From contig JAREIK010008168.1 in assembly GCA_029783825.1 (NCBI GenBank), positions 47,927-111,926 on the forward strand: a stretch of DNA of 64,000 nt. Reading direction: 5' to 3'. The stretch's first letter is position 1; each line of letters opens with the position of its first letter. Source of the stretch: Sapria himalayana (lineage: Eukaryota; Streptophyta; Magnoliopsida; Malpighiales; Rafflesiaceae). The notes under the pieces were generated by a model. It saw only the letters and a program-made list of their open reading frames with translations. It was not told the origin of the DNA and did not search any database. Below, in pieces: positions 27,827-41,080 of this stretch. A program made the translations under genes and the position numbers.

Positions 27827-28518
27827 ATAATTAGATAGATAGATAGTTAGCTAGGGAGATAGATAGACAGATAGAAAGATAGTTAGATAGATAAATAGAT
27901 TGATTGATAGAAATATAGATATAAAGATAGATAGACACATAGATAGATAGTTAAGACAGATAGAAAGATAGACAAATAAATAGATAGAATTATAGATAAA
28001 TATATATATAATTAGATAGATGGATATATAGAAATATATATAGATAGATAGAATTATAATTACATAGACAGAGAAATAAATAGATAGATAGATTATTAGA
28101 TAGATGCATAGATAGTTAGATACATAGATTGAAAGAGAGTCAACCTATTTGATAGATATATATATATATATAATTAGATAGATAGATAGATAGTTAGCTA
28201 GGAAGATAGATAGACAGATAAAAAGATAATTAGATAGATAAATAGATTGATTGATAGAAAGATAGATATAAAGATAGATAGACACATATATAGATAGAAA
28301 GTTAGATAGATTGTTAAGATAGACATAAAGATAGAGAAATAAACAGATAGAATTATAGATAGATAGATATATAATTATATAGATAGATATATAGACATAT
28401 ATATAGATAAATAGAATTATAATTGCATAGACAAAGAAATAGATAGATAGATTTTTAGACAAAATCATAGATAGTTAGATAGTTAGATAGACTGAAAGAG
28501 AATCAAAATATTTGACAG

Positions 28519-28549
<31 letters not shown>

Positions 28550-29100
28550 TATTGATATATAGATAGATAAATAGACAGATAGATAGATAGATAAATAAAT
28601 AGATAGATATATAGATATAAAGATAGATAGATAGACAGATACATAGGAAAATAGATCGATAGACAGTTAAATAGATAGATAGATAAACATATTTATAGAT
28701 TGTTAGATAGACAATTATATATATAGATAGATAGATATATACACATATAGATAGATAGATTTTTAGATAGATGCATAGATTGATAATAAGATAAATAGTT
28801 AGCTAGGAAGATAGATAAATAGATAGAAAGATAGTTAGATTGATTGATTGAATGAAAGATAGATATACACATATGTAGATATAAAGTTACATAGATAGTT
28901 AAGATAGATAGATTGCAAGACAAATAGATAGATAGAATTATAGATAGATAGATAGGTATATAGACATATATATAGACAAATAGAATTATAATTAGATAGA
29001 TAGAGAAATAAATAGATAGATAGATTATTAAATAGATGCATAGACAGTTAGATAAATAGATAGACTAATATATAGTCAGATATTTTGATATATATATAAA
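27780..29100. repeat. Higher-order repeat, about 350-360 bp, in the GATA array
   Basis: Landmark words recur in the same order. TTAGCTAGG sits at 27847, 28194 and 28799. GAATTATAAT sits at about 28051, 28414 and 28983. AGATGCATAGA follows in several copies. The first two copies are about 347-363 bp apart; the third is about 570-605 bp further on, so one copy carries extra sequence, including the (AC)n tract at 28521. Confidence 0.75.
28521..28549. repeat. (AC)n microsatellite
   Basis: Perfect AC run inside the higher-order repeat. Confidence 0.95.
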
Positions 29101-30115
29101 TAAATATAGACATATAGATAGATAGATTAATAGATAGAAAAACAGATAGATAAATAGATAGATATATAGATAGACAAATAGATAGATTGAAGATAAAAAT
29201 ATAGATAGACAGATAGATATATAGATAGCTACACATATAGATAGACAAATAAATAGATAGAAAGATGGACATAAAGTTAGATAGAGATAATTAAAGATAA
29301 ATATAGAAGAATATAGAAGATTGATAGACAGATAAATATAAAGATTGATAGTCAGAAAGATAGACAAAATGTTAAATAGATAATAGACTGATAGATTGAT
29401 AGATAGAAAGATAGACAGATTGATAAATAAATGAATAGTTCGAGAGATAGAATGAGAGACAGAATAATAGATAACGTGATAGAAATTTAGACAGCCAGAC
29501 AAATAAACAAACTAAAAAACTAATAGTCTAACATGCAGATAGATAGAAAAATAGAAAGAAAGATAAATAGTTAGATAGAAAAATAGAAAGAAAGATAGAA
29601 TGATAGATAGATAGATAAGTATATAAATAGATATATAGACATATAGATACAAAGATAGATAGATAGATAGATAGACATATAGATTGATAGATTGATAGAA
29701 AGATTGATAAACATATTGAAAAATAGATTGATAAAAAAATTGTAAGACAAATCGATAAATAGATTAGTAGATTGATACACATAAAGATAGATATATTGAC
29801 AGATAGATAAAAAGTTAAATCAATAAATGATTATATAGATAGATTGACAGAAAGATATATAGATAGATACATACACAGATAGAGAGAAAAATAGATAGAT
29901 TATTAGATAGACATATATATCAATAGATTTATAAAAAATAGATAGACAAATATATAGATAGATAGATAAAATTATAGACACATAGATAGACAAAAAGAAA
30001 GACACATAGATTGATAGATAATTAGATAGGTACACACATTGATATAAGATAGATAGATATATAGAGAGACATATAAATAGATAGACAGATAGATAGAGAA
30101 ATAGATAGATAGACA

Positions 30116-30809
30116 TCTATTTGTCTATCTACCTATCTATTTATCAATATACCTATTTGTGTGTCTATCTATCTGTCCGTTTATCTGTCTATCTATCTAT
30201 AACTCTATATTTCAATTTATCTAACTATCTTTCTCTCTATTTATTTATCTATCTATCTATTGTCTATCTATCTGTCTGTCTATCTATCTATCTATCTGTC
30301 TATCTGTCTATCAATCTGTTTATCTATCTAACTTTCTATCTTTCTATCTTTCTATCTGACTATCTGTCAATCAATCTATCTGTCAATCTATTTGTCTATC
30401 TATCTATCTATCCATCCATCCATCCATCTATATATCAATTTGTATATCTATCTATCTAACTATATGTCTATCTTTCTATCTATCTATGTGTATATTTATC
30501 TATTTATATATTAGTCTATCTATTAGTCTATCTATCTTTGATCAACTATCAATCTAAATATATATCTATTTGTCTATCTACATGTTTATTTATCTATTTA
30601 TCTATCTATCTATCTATAAATCTATATATGTTTTTTTCTATCTATCATTTTATCTATATGTCTATCTATCTATCTATCTATCTATCTACCTGGCTATCTA
30701 TTTCTCTATCAATCAATCTATCTGTTTATTATTTATCTATCTATCTATTCATTTATATGTCTATCTATCTGAATATCTATCTATTTATCTATCTATCTGT
30801 CTATTTATC

Positions 30810-30840
<31 letters not shown>

Positions 30841-33800
30841 CTATCTATGGATCTTTGTGTCTATCTAATTGTCTATTTATATGTCTATCTATATGCCTAT
30901 CTATTTGTATTTATATATGTCTATCTATCTATCTATCTATTAATCTATTTATATGTCTATTTATCTAATTATATGTCTATCTATATGGCTATAAATCTTT
31001 AATTCTATATGATTATCTATATATCTATTAATCATCTATCTATCTATCTCTCTATCTACATGGCTATCAATATGTCTATCAATCTGTTTATCTATCTTTA
31101 TGTCTATATATCTATTTATTTATCTCTCTATCTATCTCTATGTGTATCTATATGTCTATCTATCTATCTTTCTATATTTATTTTATCTATCTGCCTATCT
31201 AATAATTTGTCTATCTATATGACATTCTACCAGTCTATCTTCCTGTCTATCTATTTGTATATATATCTTTTTATCTACTTGCCTATAATTATGTCTATGT
31301 ATTTAGCTATCTATCTGTATATCTATCTATATATATAATTGTCTATATATCTATTTATCTATCTATCTATCAGTCTGTATAGCTATTTGTGTATCTATCT
31401 ATAAATCTATATGTCAATATATCTACCTATCTATCATTTTACAAGTCTATCTATTTGTCTATTTATCTATCTATTTAACTATCTAACTATCTATCTATAT
31501 ATATATATATATATATCTTTCTATCTTTTTATCTATCTCTGTGTCTATCTTTTTGAATATCTCAATGTTTATATACATATCAATCAATCTATCTATCTAT
31601 CCATCTGTCTATCTATCTATCTATATGTCAAATAATTTGTCTATCTCTCTATTTATCTATCTGTCTGTTTTTATACCTATCTATCTATCTATCTATCATT
31701 CTATCTATATATATTTTTCTATTTATCTATTTATATATCTATCAATATCTCTATAAATATATCTATCTATCATTCTATAAATTTATCTATTTAGCTATCT
31801 TTTTATCTTTTTGGCAGTATATTTATCTATTTATCTATTTTTCTCTCTATATGTTTATCTATCTATCTATCTTTCTTTCTATATATGTATCTGTATATTT
31901 ATTTGTCTTTATATCAATCAATTTAACTATCTAATTATCTATATATTTATATATCTATCAATCTTACCATATTTCTATCTGTTTTTTGTTTATTTGTTTA
32001 TCTGTCTATCTATCTATCTATCAATTTGTCTATCTATCTATTTGTCAATTTTTGTTTCTATCTATTTGTCTTTCTGTTTATATGTTTATATCTATATATG
32101 TCTATTTATCTATCTATTCATCTATCTATCTTTTTTAAATATTTCAATAAATTTGTCTAAATGTGTGTATTTCTATACTTCTATCTGAGTACACAAATTT
32201 TAAACTATCTATATTTCTATCTATTTATGTTTCTATCAATCTATCTAAATACCCATCTATATATTTATATATCTATATATCTATATATCTATCCATCTAT
32301 CATTATATATGTATATCTATCTATCTATCTATCTATCTATTTATTTATCTATCTATCTATCTATTTGTATACCTATCTGTCTATCTATTTGCATATGTAT
32401 TTTCTATCTATTTATCTATCAAAACTAACTATCTATTTGTATATCTTTTTTTGTATCTATCTGTCAGTCTATCTATCTGTCTATCTTTCTATTTTTCTAT
32501 CTGTCTATCTATCAATATATATGTATAATAATTTGTAAATCTTTCTATCTATCTATCTATCTATATATCTTTATACCAATCTATCTATCTATCTATCTTC
32601 CTATCTATCTATCTATTTATATATATATGTATAAATCTGTCTATAAATATGTTATCAATCATTATATCGATCTATTTATCAATCTCTCTATTAATCAGTC
32701 TATCAACAGTTTATCAATCTGTCTATCATTCTATCTATTAATCTATAAATTAATTTTTCTATCATTCTGTCTATGAAACTATCTATCTATCTATTTATCT
32801 ATATGATTAGCTATTTGTCTATCTATCTATCTATCTATCTATTTGACTATCAATATATTTTTTTATTTATTTATTTATTTATTTATCTATCTATCAATCT
32901 CTTCATCAATCTGTTTATCTTTCGATCAATACATTTTTCTATCTATCAATTTATCTATCTGTCTATTTGTCATTCAAATATTTCTATCTATTTATCTATT
33001 TATCTATCTATCTGTTTGTCTGTCTATATATATATATCTATCTATTAATCTATGTAACTATCTCTCTATCTAACAATTTATCTATCTTACTATCTTTCTA
33101 TCTTTTTATCTATCTATCTATCTATTTGACTATCTATATTTTTTTCAATTTTTATATTTATTTATTTATCTATCTGTCTATATGTTTATATCTATATATT
33201 TCTATTTATTTATCTATCTATTTTTTTCTATATATCAATATTTTTATCTAAATGTGTTTATGTTTATTTATATATTTTTGTAACATTAGAACTATATATA
33301 TTTCTATATTTTTATGTATCTAACTATCCAACTATCTTTCTAAATATTAATCTATTAATCAATAAGTCTATATGTCTATCTATATATATTTCTCTAAATC
33401 AATCTATTTATTTGTCGATCTATCTAACTTTCTATCTGAATTTCTATCTGTCTATCTATCTTTCTATCTATTTATCCTTCAATCCATCTATCTGTTAGCC
33501 TTTATATATGTCTATCTATCTATCTATCTAGTTATCTTTTTTTTATCTATTTGTGTTTTTCTTTATCTATCTGTATATCTATTTGTCTGTCTATGTGACT
33601 ATTTGTCTAGGTATCTATATTTGTATATATCTTTATATTTATCTATCTATCAATATTTCTATATATCTATCTATCTATCTATCTATTTTTTTTACTATCT
33701 CTCTATTCGTCTATTAGACTATTAGTCTATCTATGAATTTTCTTATATATATATATGTCAATATGTCTTTCTATTTATCTCTCTATCTTTCTATCTATCT

Positions 33801-34263
33801 ATCCATCTTTAAATTTGTCTATCTCTCTGTCTATCTCACTCTATTTCTATCTCTTAGTATATTAGTCTATTAGTCTATGTGTCTATCTAGCTATATGTCT
33901 ATCTATCGATCAATCTATCTATATGTCAAACTATCTATCTATCTTTCTATCTACTTGTTTATCTATCTATCTATCTATTTATCTACATGTCAATTTGTCT
34001 ATCAATTTATTTGTCCATCAATATATCTATCTGTCTATCTGACTATCTATCATTCTTTCTATATATATATATATATGTTTATCTGTATATCTATCTATAT
34101 ATCTATAATTATGTATATCTATTTATATTTCTATCTGTCTATCTATATATTTATTTATCTGTATATCTATCTATATAACTATCTCAGTATATAGCCGTGT
34201 TTTTGTGTATCTGTCTATATGTCGATTTGTCTATCTATATATTTATGTGTCTGTCTATCAATC

Positions 34264-34314
<51 letters not shown>

Positions 34315-34659
34315 TTATATGAATTCTTTAATCTATCAATCAGACTATATTTCTAACTATTTATCTGTGTATTTGTTGATTTCTCTATCTGTCTATCTAT
34401 GTATTTATATTTCTATTTATCTATCTATCTAATTATATTTTTAAATATCTATTCATTCATCTATCTTTCTATCTATATGTCTATCTATCAATTTGACTAT
34501 CTGTCATTCTCTCTATTTGTTTATCTATCTATTGCTCTATTTGTTAATTTGTCTTTTTATCTATTTGTGTATATATATATCTTTTTATTTATTTATATTT
34601 CAATATGTTTATCTATTTTTCTATATATTTATTTATATTTAAATATGTCTATCTATCTT
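30116..34659 (-). repeat. Satellite block 3, inverted polarity (TATC/TCTA on + strand)
   Basis: At about 30116 the repeat changes strand within a few bases (AGATAGACA then TCTATTTGTCTATC). The rest of the block, 4.5 kb, is TCTA on the + strand, with the same variant spectrum in reverse complement, so it is the same satellite inverted. The long plus-strand frames here are the mirror of the minus-strand frames elsewhere and are not genes. Confidence 0.95.
34264..34312. repeat. Compound microsatellite (TA)n(GT)n
   Basis: A TA run to 34280 followed by about 16 GT units. Confidence 0.95.
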
Positions 34660-35227
34660 TATATCATGATGGGCCTGGGCCCGGCACGATTCAGTCATGC
34701 CCATGCCTGGCATGGCACTCTATAGTGCCATATCCGTGCCCATCGTGCCATGCCCCATCCCATCATTCCATGCCCTAGCCCATCATGTCGTGCCTCGTCC
34801 CATTATGTCTTGCCTAGCATGTAGGCATTGCACGCATGACCACACATCAAACATGGTCAATACGAGCTGACACCTAATAGGTGATGCCTGCCAGGCTCTA
34901 AAAGAGCAAAGACGCATGGCGACATGGCGGCATGGCGCCGAACCCATGTGCTAGGCATTATGTCGTTACCATGCTCACTGTGTGATCATGTGTGCCGTGC
35001 CCATGTGCAATGCATTCTTGTCGTGCCCATGTGCTAGGCATTCTTGCCATGCCTGGCAAGGAATGCGGATCAAAATCCCTTGGCCTGGCATGGCACGACC
35101 TGTGTCGAGGGCAGGCCCAACATTAGCATGGGCATGGGTCATTCTTGTGCCTTTCCGAGAGAAGCACAGCCAAACTATGCCATGCTTCATTCTGGACCGG
35201 GCTGGCCTGGCACATTTGACAACTATA
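34660..35227. mobile_element. GC-rich non-autonomous hAT-like element
   Basis: A 568-bp GC-rich island in very AT-rich DNA, packed with GTGCC, CATGCC, GGCATGGCA and TGCCTGGCA words. The outer ~45 bases form an imperfect inverted repeat: left TATATCATGATGGGCCTGG, right (reverse complement) TATAGTTGTCAAATGTGCC, each followed by GCCCGG. Termini with TTGTCAAA near the end, followed by GGCC/GCCCGG-rich repeats, are known in plant hAT elements. Short open frames on both strands are by-products of the repeats. I could not define an 8-bp target duplication, because the left flank is satellite and the right flank is CACTA C. The hAT assignment is therefore probable, not certain. Confidence 0.6.
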
Positions 35228-35459
35228 CCTAGCTATTGTCATTCCAAAACTATTTTCACAATTGTTATTTTTTTACAAAAAATTTTAATTACTTTTATTA
35301 AAATTTTTATATTAAAATTGAATAAAAAATATACTATAAACCATTTTTTATAATTAAAAAAAAACTAAAAGAAGTTAAAAAATTATTCTAATACAATAGT
35401 TACATAGTTAAAACAAAAATATATCATAAGTATATAATCATTTAAAACTAAATTATAAT

Positions 35460-37140
35460 CCTCATCATTAGCTGGTGCATTTGTGTTTTCCTCTCCTGTG
35501 TGATTTCTCTAGTAGAACTCGGTATGCTATCTCTCGTGTCAAGCCTGCTAATTGTGTCTCCATATAGGACATCTACTATTGCATTGCATTCTTAATTTCT
35601 TTCATCTCATCATTCACTTCATTCATTTCCTAGATTTCTTCCTTCAAAAGAATAATCTGCTAATCCTTTTCTTTCATTTCTCTCTATATAAATATAAAAC
35701 ATTCATTTGTTTCAATTACTTGCTTTATGACCACCTCATCCACCTTTGTTGAGTTAGAGGAAATAGAAGCATGACTACTAGAACAAAAAGCCACACCTTT
35801 CGAGCTGATGTCGTACACTTGCTGCTTCTTTTAACATTCTATGGTCTCCAAATAGATTGGATCATAGTCAATTGGTTGAATATCCATTAAATTATCAACT
35901 GGATGAGAATCAACTATCAAACATTCCTCCATGAAGTCTTATGATAAAATAGAATAAAATATTGTGCTATATATAAATAAAATAAATCAAATATTTTTTA
36001 TTCCACACAACTTTCAATATTTACTATAGTATTTTAAAAGTTTATTAATATAATAGATTCTTATAGCAATCATCTGAGATTTGTTGTCAACAAACTACCC
36101 ATCCATTTTCTTCACGTGCATCTTTCTAAAAATCTCATAAAAATTGGGATTTTGACCCAGTTCTCAAGCCTAAAGTATGTATTTATTAAGTCAAAAAATA
36201 ATATATGTTAAAAAATTTTAGCTAAAATGAAAAAACATGCAAAGATTTGAACTATTAGGCCAACTGTTAAATATACAAATGTTTTAAAGTTTTAAAGTTA
36301 TAAATTGCTACCTTCGGTTTTTGCTGGATATCTTTGATTTTTTCTTTACTTCTGGCTCCTTCCAATACTTAAGCCACTTGGGTCACTCATCCTTAGGTAT
36401 AAAATCAGGCCTATCTTTTAGAATCTTCAAATTATTGACAAAATTTTAGTATCGTTTGGTAGCTTTTCTCTCCCACAATGACTCTATCCACCTATCAAAT
36501 TTGGCTCCCCATGTACACTGATTCTATATATAAAAAATTCACACAAAAACTATTTTAATAACAAGAACATAATTCTTTTTTACTTGAATAATAACTAACA
36601 TAATAGTTAACTATATAGATAATTATTTTTTAATGCTTTTGTAATCTTTGTTTTTAACTAAAAGTCATAAAAGTTTGTCTCTTTTGTTGATTCAGAAACT
36701 TTCTTCCATGAGAATGCTTTGGAAACAACTATTTTTTGAATGACTTTATAATTATAGCCGAACACTTGTAAATGGAATTAAACTGTAAAAATAAACAATT
36801 AACATTGAAAACAAGCAATTCATAACTTTATATAAAAACAAAACCACTAACATGGACATCATAATTTTTATTAAAGTAATATTTACATATTTATATTGCC
36901 TCTCACCCAAAATCTCTATTACTAACCTAACATTGCCTTTAGAGAAAGTCACAACATTTGATGATGTCGATGGTGTGTAAATGAGGGAACAACTGATGGT
37001 GTAAAATGTGGTGTAGATGATGGTGATGGATCAAAAGTGTGTGTAGGAGGGACAATGGATGGTGGCCTTATATCTGATAAAGGTGATGATAAAGGTGTCA
37101 ATGATGGTGATGGTGATGGTGAAGGTGATGATGGTGTTGA
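35460..37140 (-). pseudogene. CACTA second protein, Transposase_24 (TNP1/Ptta-like), decayed
   Basis: Read on the minus strand, 37140-36960 encodes a Ser/Pro-rich leader (STPSSPSPSPSPSLTPLSSP). A frame change then gives FSKGNVRLVIEILGERQ. Around 36520-36330 come CTWGAKFDRWIESLWERK, PDFIPKDE and, after a stop, PKWLKYWKEP and KKKSKISSKNRR, resembling the W...YW..P....KS...KKNR core of the Transposase_24 family. At about 36140-36040 FRKMHVKKMDG and FVDNKSQMIA match the FxxTHxxKDGxxVDxKS motif of that family. In CACTA elements this DNA-binding protein recognises the subterminal repeats. Several stops and frameshifts make it non-functional. The C-terminal end in 35460-35760 is less certain. Confidence 0.78.
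36960..37140. repeat. Imperfect trinucleotide tract in the CACTA second ORF
   Basis: GGTGAT-type triplets on the + strand that, read on the minus strand, give Ser-Pro repeats of the Transposase_24 leader. Another minus-strand frame gives a spurious poly-His tail. Confidence 0.7.
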
Positions 37141-37431
37141 AGTCTAGATTGGGTGGGTATGAGATGGTACTGACTGCACAATAGGACATAAAATACTAGA
37201 TGAATCTTGTCCATGTATGTGTCCACGTACACCTGCACCACACCCATGTCCTTTATGCACCATCTACTGTACAAAAGTAAAAACAAAGTACAAATAATAG
37301 AGATATAATGAAAACATAAATTGATATTGTATGATGAATAACTATGCATTTTAGAATAACACACACCAATGAATTACAACAAAATATAGAAAGTCTTTGA
37401 AAGTATTATATTCTAATACAACTATAACAGT

Positions 37432-40400
37432 TTAATTATTGGATTCACTATCATCCTTTAATGGATCTTCTGACATTTTATGTGATTCTGATGGAAGTTC
37501 CAACTCATCTTCAGATAGAAAATGATCATCTTCAATTTTTATTAGGCCACCATTTGAGTCACATAAGTTTTCTGGATCTTTATCTACTTGCACATGCTCA
37601 ATATTATATATGCTGGTGCAATAGCTATGTTTGCACTTCATTTTTAAGATGTTGGTTCTTAAAAATTTGATTGAGTTTTGATTTTGCAAATGGCCCACCG
37701 GTCACTCTTATCACGAGATAAACAAAGATATGTAAAATAAGATACTTGAGTGGTTTGAACTACCATAATAAATGGCTCATATCGATTAAATCTATGTTTA
37801 TGATTAACATCGACTAGCTTATAATCCGAATAAATTTTTGTACCCACATTTCATATAGGATCAACCCACTCATATTTAATAATACAATCCTATTATTTTC
37901 ATGTCCAAGATACTCCAACTCAATAACTTCTACTATTTGACTATAATAATCAATCTCATCTACACTTTAACTTGTGCCTTTAATGCATACACCACTGTTC
38001 ATAGTTGCTTTAGAAGAATCGTGCCCTTTTGTGTGAAATTTATAGCCATTGACAAAATACCCAGGATAGGGTGTTACATATCTAAATGTGCATTTACTTA
38101 GATTCTATATGAATATGTTGGTATCTCCATTTGAAAGATCATTTGTAAGTTGCATTAAATCAACAAATTATGTTAAAAATATAAGATACTAATAAATCAA
38201 AATATTCAAAAATTAATGCTTAATAATTCTTACATAGTTCTTGAACCAATTTTCAAATTCTATTTCTAGCATAGAATCGACCTCATGTCTCAGAATGATT
38301 GGTTGTCTATGTTTTAACTACTTAACATAAACACTACACAAATACCAATAGAGAGAAAATAATGGATAACAATTTTAAATTATTTATATTCAGGACAAAA
38401 TTATCCTATGATTAAACATGCAACCATTTTAGGTATACATACTCAATGTATGGTGCCACTTTCTCACAATTAGTAAAACGTAGCTCTGGGTTGCTTTATA
38501 CTCTTCATCTGTCATATAGCTTTTTTTTACACTTACAATTGCTCTTCCAAGGTGCTTGAAGATAGATAGTTTGTCCTTAGATTTATCTTCCACCAGCACA
38601 TGACCTTCATCATCCCAAGGAAGATTTATATTCTTTGTATTGACATGGTCCTCAAAAAAATAAGAACAAAATGATGATGCTTCTTCTACTGCATATGCAT
38701 TGCTTCTTCTACTGCATATGCATTGCAAATTGAACCTTCACCTTTTGCCTTGTTTCTAATATTCAATTTTAACTTACGAGGATACCTACAACCATTATGT
38801 TAGGTTTCATTTAAATCAAATTACAATATTAATTTATGCTTAAAATAATAAAACATAGCTACTTAAATTTATTTACCTCTCAAAGGGATACATCCACCTG
38901 TATTGCACTGACCTGGCTATCCTTGCTTCATAAGTCAAATGGACTTGCAAATGCTTCATTGAGTGAAAAAACATGTTAGGAATATCCATTCAAGCTTACA
39001 AAGAACGAGAGGTATGTCATTCTCTAGTCTCAACATGTCATCTATTTTGGTTGTGGTTGTGATTAGTTATTTGAAGAATAAATTAAGTTCTGTAAGAACT
39101 TTCCGAACACTTAAGGATAGTATTTCACGGAAATCAATTGGTATTAATATCTATATAAATACATGATAATCATTACTTTTTATTCCAAATAACTTAGGCT
39201 TCTTCATATACACACATCTGCCAAATTTTGACATATACCCATCTGAAAATTTCAAATTTTTAACCCATTCATACTAAGACTATCTTGGTTTTTTTCAAGT
39301 GTGTAACAAGTTTTAGGGTATTTTTCTGTAGCCTCATACTATTTCAATTCAAGACACCGATATTAATCATTCAACTATTGTCTTAATTTTAAATTGTCTT
39401 TTTTTCGTATACATCCAGGACAATATTGAAAATATTGGCAAACACTTTTTTTCAATATTCATTACGTCCAAGTTAGGACAAATTAAATTGGACCTCCAAT
39501 AGGGCAAGTCCCAAAAAATACTACTTTTTCTCCCGCCTAATATTTTGCATATTGATCCATTAGTTCTAGTAGCATCCATTTTAGTTACCTTTTTCAGACC
39601 CAAACTCTAAATCTCTATCAAATATCATCTCCTTAACGTAAATCTAGTAGAACTATCATCACTATTTTTTTTTGAAATTTATTTCTATTTCTATGGAATG
39701 GATGATTTGTAGGTAGAAATTTATGATGGTTATCAAACCATGATTGTTTACCACTGAATTTAAGAATAAAAGCATCATACTTGGCCATGCAGAATGGGCA
39801 TGCTAACCATCATGCTGTACTCCAACCAGACAATATTGAATATGTAGTAAAATCACTTACCATCCACATCGCCCGCATAATGAAATTTTGCTTCTTTGAG
39901 ATGTCATATGTATTTATGCCAACATCTCATAAGTGATTTCAACTCTCCTTTAAGAGGCTGTGAGAAAACATCCAACATGTGTTTCAGATTTTTTGGTCAT
40001 GTAACCAAATTGACAGAAACATATATTACTCCTTCATACAAAACCATGAGGAAAATTGTAAGGTGTCACATCGCTGGCCAAGTAGGATACTATTATCCAA
40101 ATTGGCCAAATGGCTAAAAACCATGAGTGTAGAGACTCAATCTCACATTTCGACATTCAGTAGAAAAATCTTGATGTATATGATTAAAATACTTCCAAGT
40201 ATGTGAATCTAATGAATGATGCATCACCCCTTGTTCAACCTCATGCTCAGAATGCCACCTAATATCATGTGCTGTAATATTTGATGCTTATTGTCACTGT
40301 AATCGAGGAATTAAAGGGAAGTAATAAATTTTCTTAATTGCAACTTTCATCTTCTGTCACATTTCTGCAACACGAGGTACCATCTAAAACTAAGGATGAT

Positions 40401-41080
40401 CACAAAACATATAGCTGCTTAAATCACTATCACCACCCCGATATAACATACATCCATTGAAATAACAATCAATATTTTCCACTGGTAGAACTATACCTCA
40501 TAGTAATTTCTTAATGGTATAAAAGTTGTTAGTGACCAAATTATTATCCGGAAAAATCTCTTTCATCAGTTCTGTCATCTAATCAAATAATTTCATAGAC
40601 ATATGATTTTTTAACATCATGCTCATAAGTCAAGCCACAAGTGATAATTGTGAATGTGTTTTACAACAAGGCCACAACTAATTATCTGCAGCAAGTATAT
40701 CATAAAATTTCTAAGCTTCAAGATTAGGTGGTTCATCCATGTAATCCATATTAATGTCAGCACTAGTAGCTTCCATGACCATTTTATGGTATGTGTTGAT
40801 GTTTCTTCACTACAAACATATGATTCAATACCCTCATTTTGATCATGTTCACATCCATTGTACTTTCCCCTTGATAAATCAAAACTAAATAATTTGGTAC
40901 AAAGCCATATTTAGCCATATAGTATCTAATAGTCTTTATATCATGAAAAGACATATTCTAACACTTGCAGTTATTACAAGGACACTTAATTTTATCCCTG
41001 CCCATCCGATATCGATTGACTATAAGCAAGTAAATGAAAGTTTCTAGCCCACTCAAAAAATATTTATTCAAAATTCTATT
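37432..41080 (-). pseudogene. CACTA transposase tnp2-like (Transposase_21), decayed
   Basis: Read from 41080 downwards. IKCPCNNC plus YGFVPNY marks the N-terminal transposase-associated domain (about 41010-40880). NGCMLYRGGD, YFPLIPRLQ, GVMHHSLDSHTWKYFNHIH, ECRNVRLSLYTHGF, INTYDISKKQNFIMRA, SGWSTA and LACPFCMAKYDAF (about 40460-39750) match Transposase_21 in order. LDVMNIEK is near 39460. LCKLEWIFL marks DUF4218. EGSICNAYAVEEA (about 38745-38700) and SSFCSYFFEDHV end that region. EIEFENWFKNYV and YKLVDVNHKHRFNRYEPF (about 37830-37770) mark DUF4216. The frame ends at a stop at 37432. There are many stops and frameshifts, including one caused by a 22-bp duplication at about 38680-38725; introns may be present. 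The neighbour downstream on the same strand is the Transposase_24 gene, as expected. Confidence 0.88.

Larger units (their letters stand above)
22447..30115 (+). repeat. Degenerate GATA/TAGA satellite block 2
   Basis: Same satellite and same strand as block 1, confirming that the LINE simply split one array. The longest spurious frame on the opposite strand is 402 codons (23282-24490), entirely Ser/Ile/Tyr/Leu-rich. The block ends where the repeat abruptly switches to the TATC strand at about 30116. Confidence 0.95.

Noticed and set aside
30121..34432. Plus-strand SIYL frames that could look like a repeat-protein family
   Set aside because: Mirror image of the minus-strand frames; it only reflects the inverted polarity of the same satellite.
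30116..34659. CRISPR-like array
   Set aside because: The repeats are directly adjacent tetranucleotides with no spacers of constant length.
34975..35353. Overlapping open frames on both strands in the GC-rich island
   Set aside because: Both strands are open because of TGCC/GGCA repeats. No conserved domain, and the block has transposon-like termini.
37098..37364. Minus-strand frame with a poly-His end
   Set aside because: The His run is an alternate frame of the trinucleotide tract that, in the Transposase_24 frame, gives Ser-Pro repeats.
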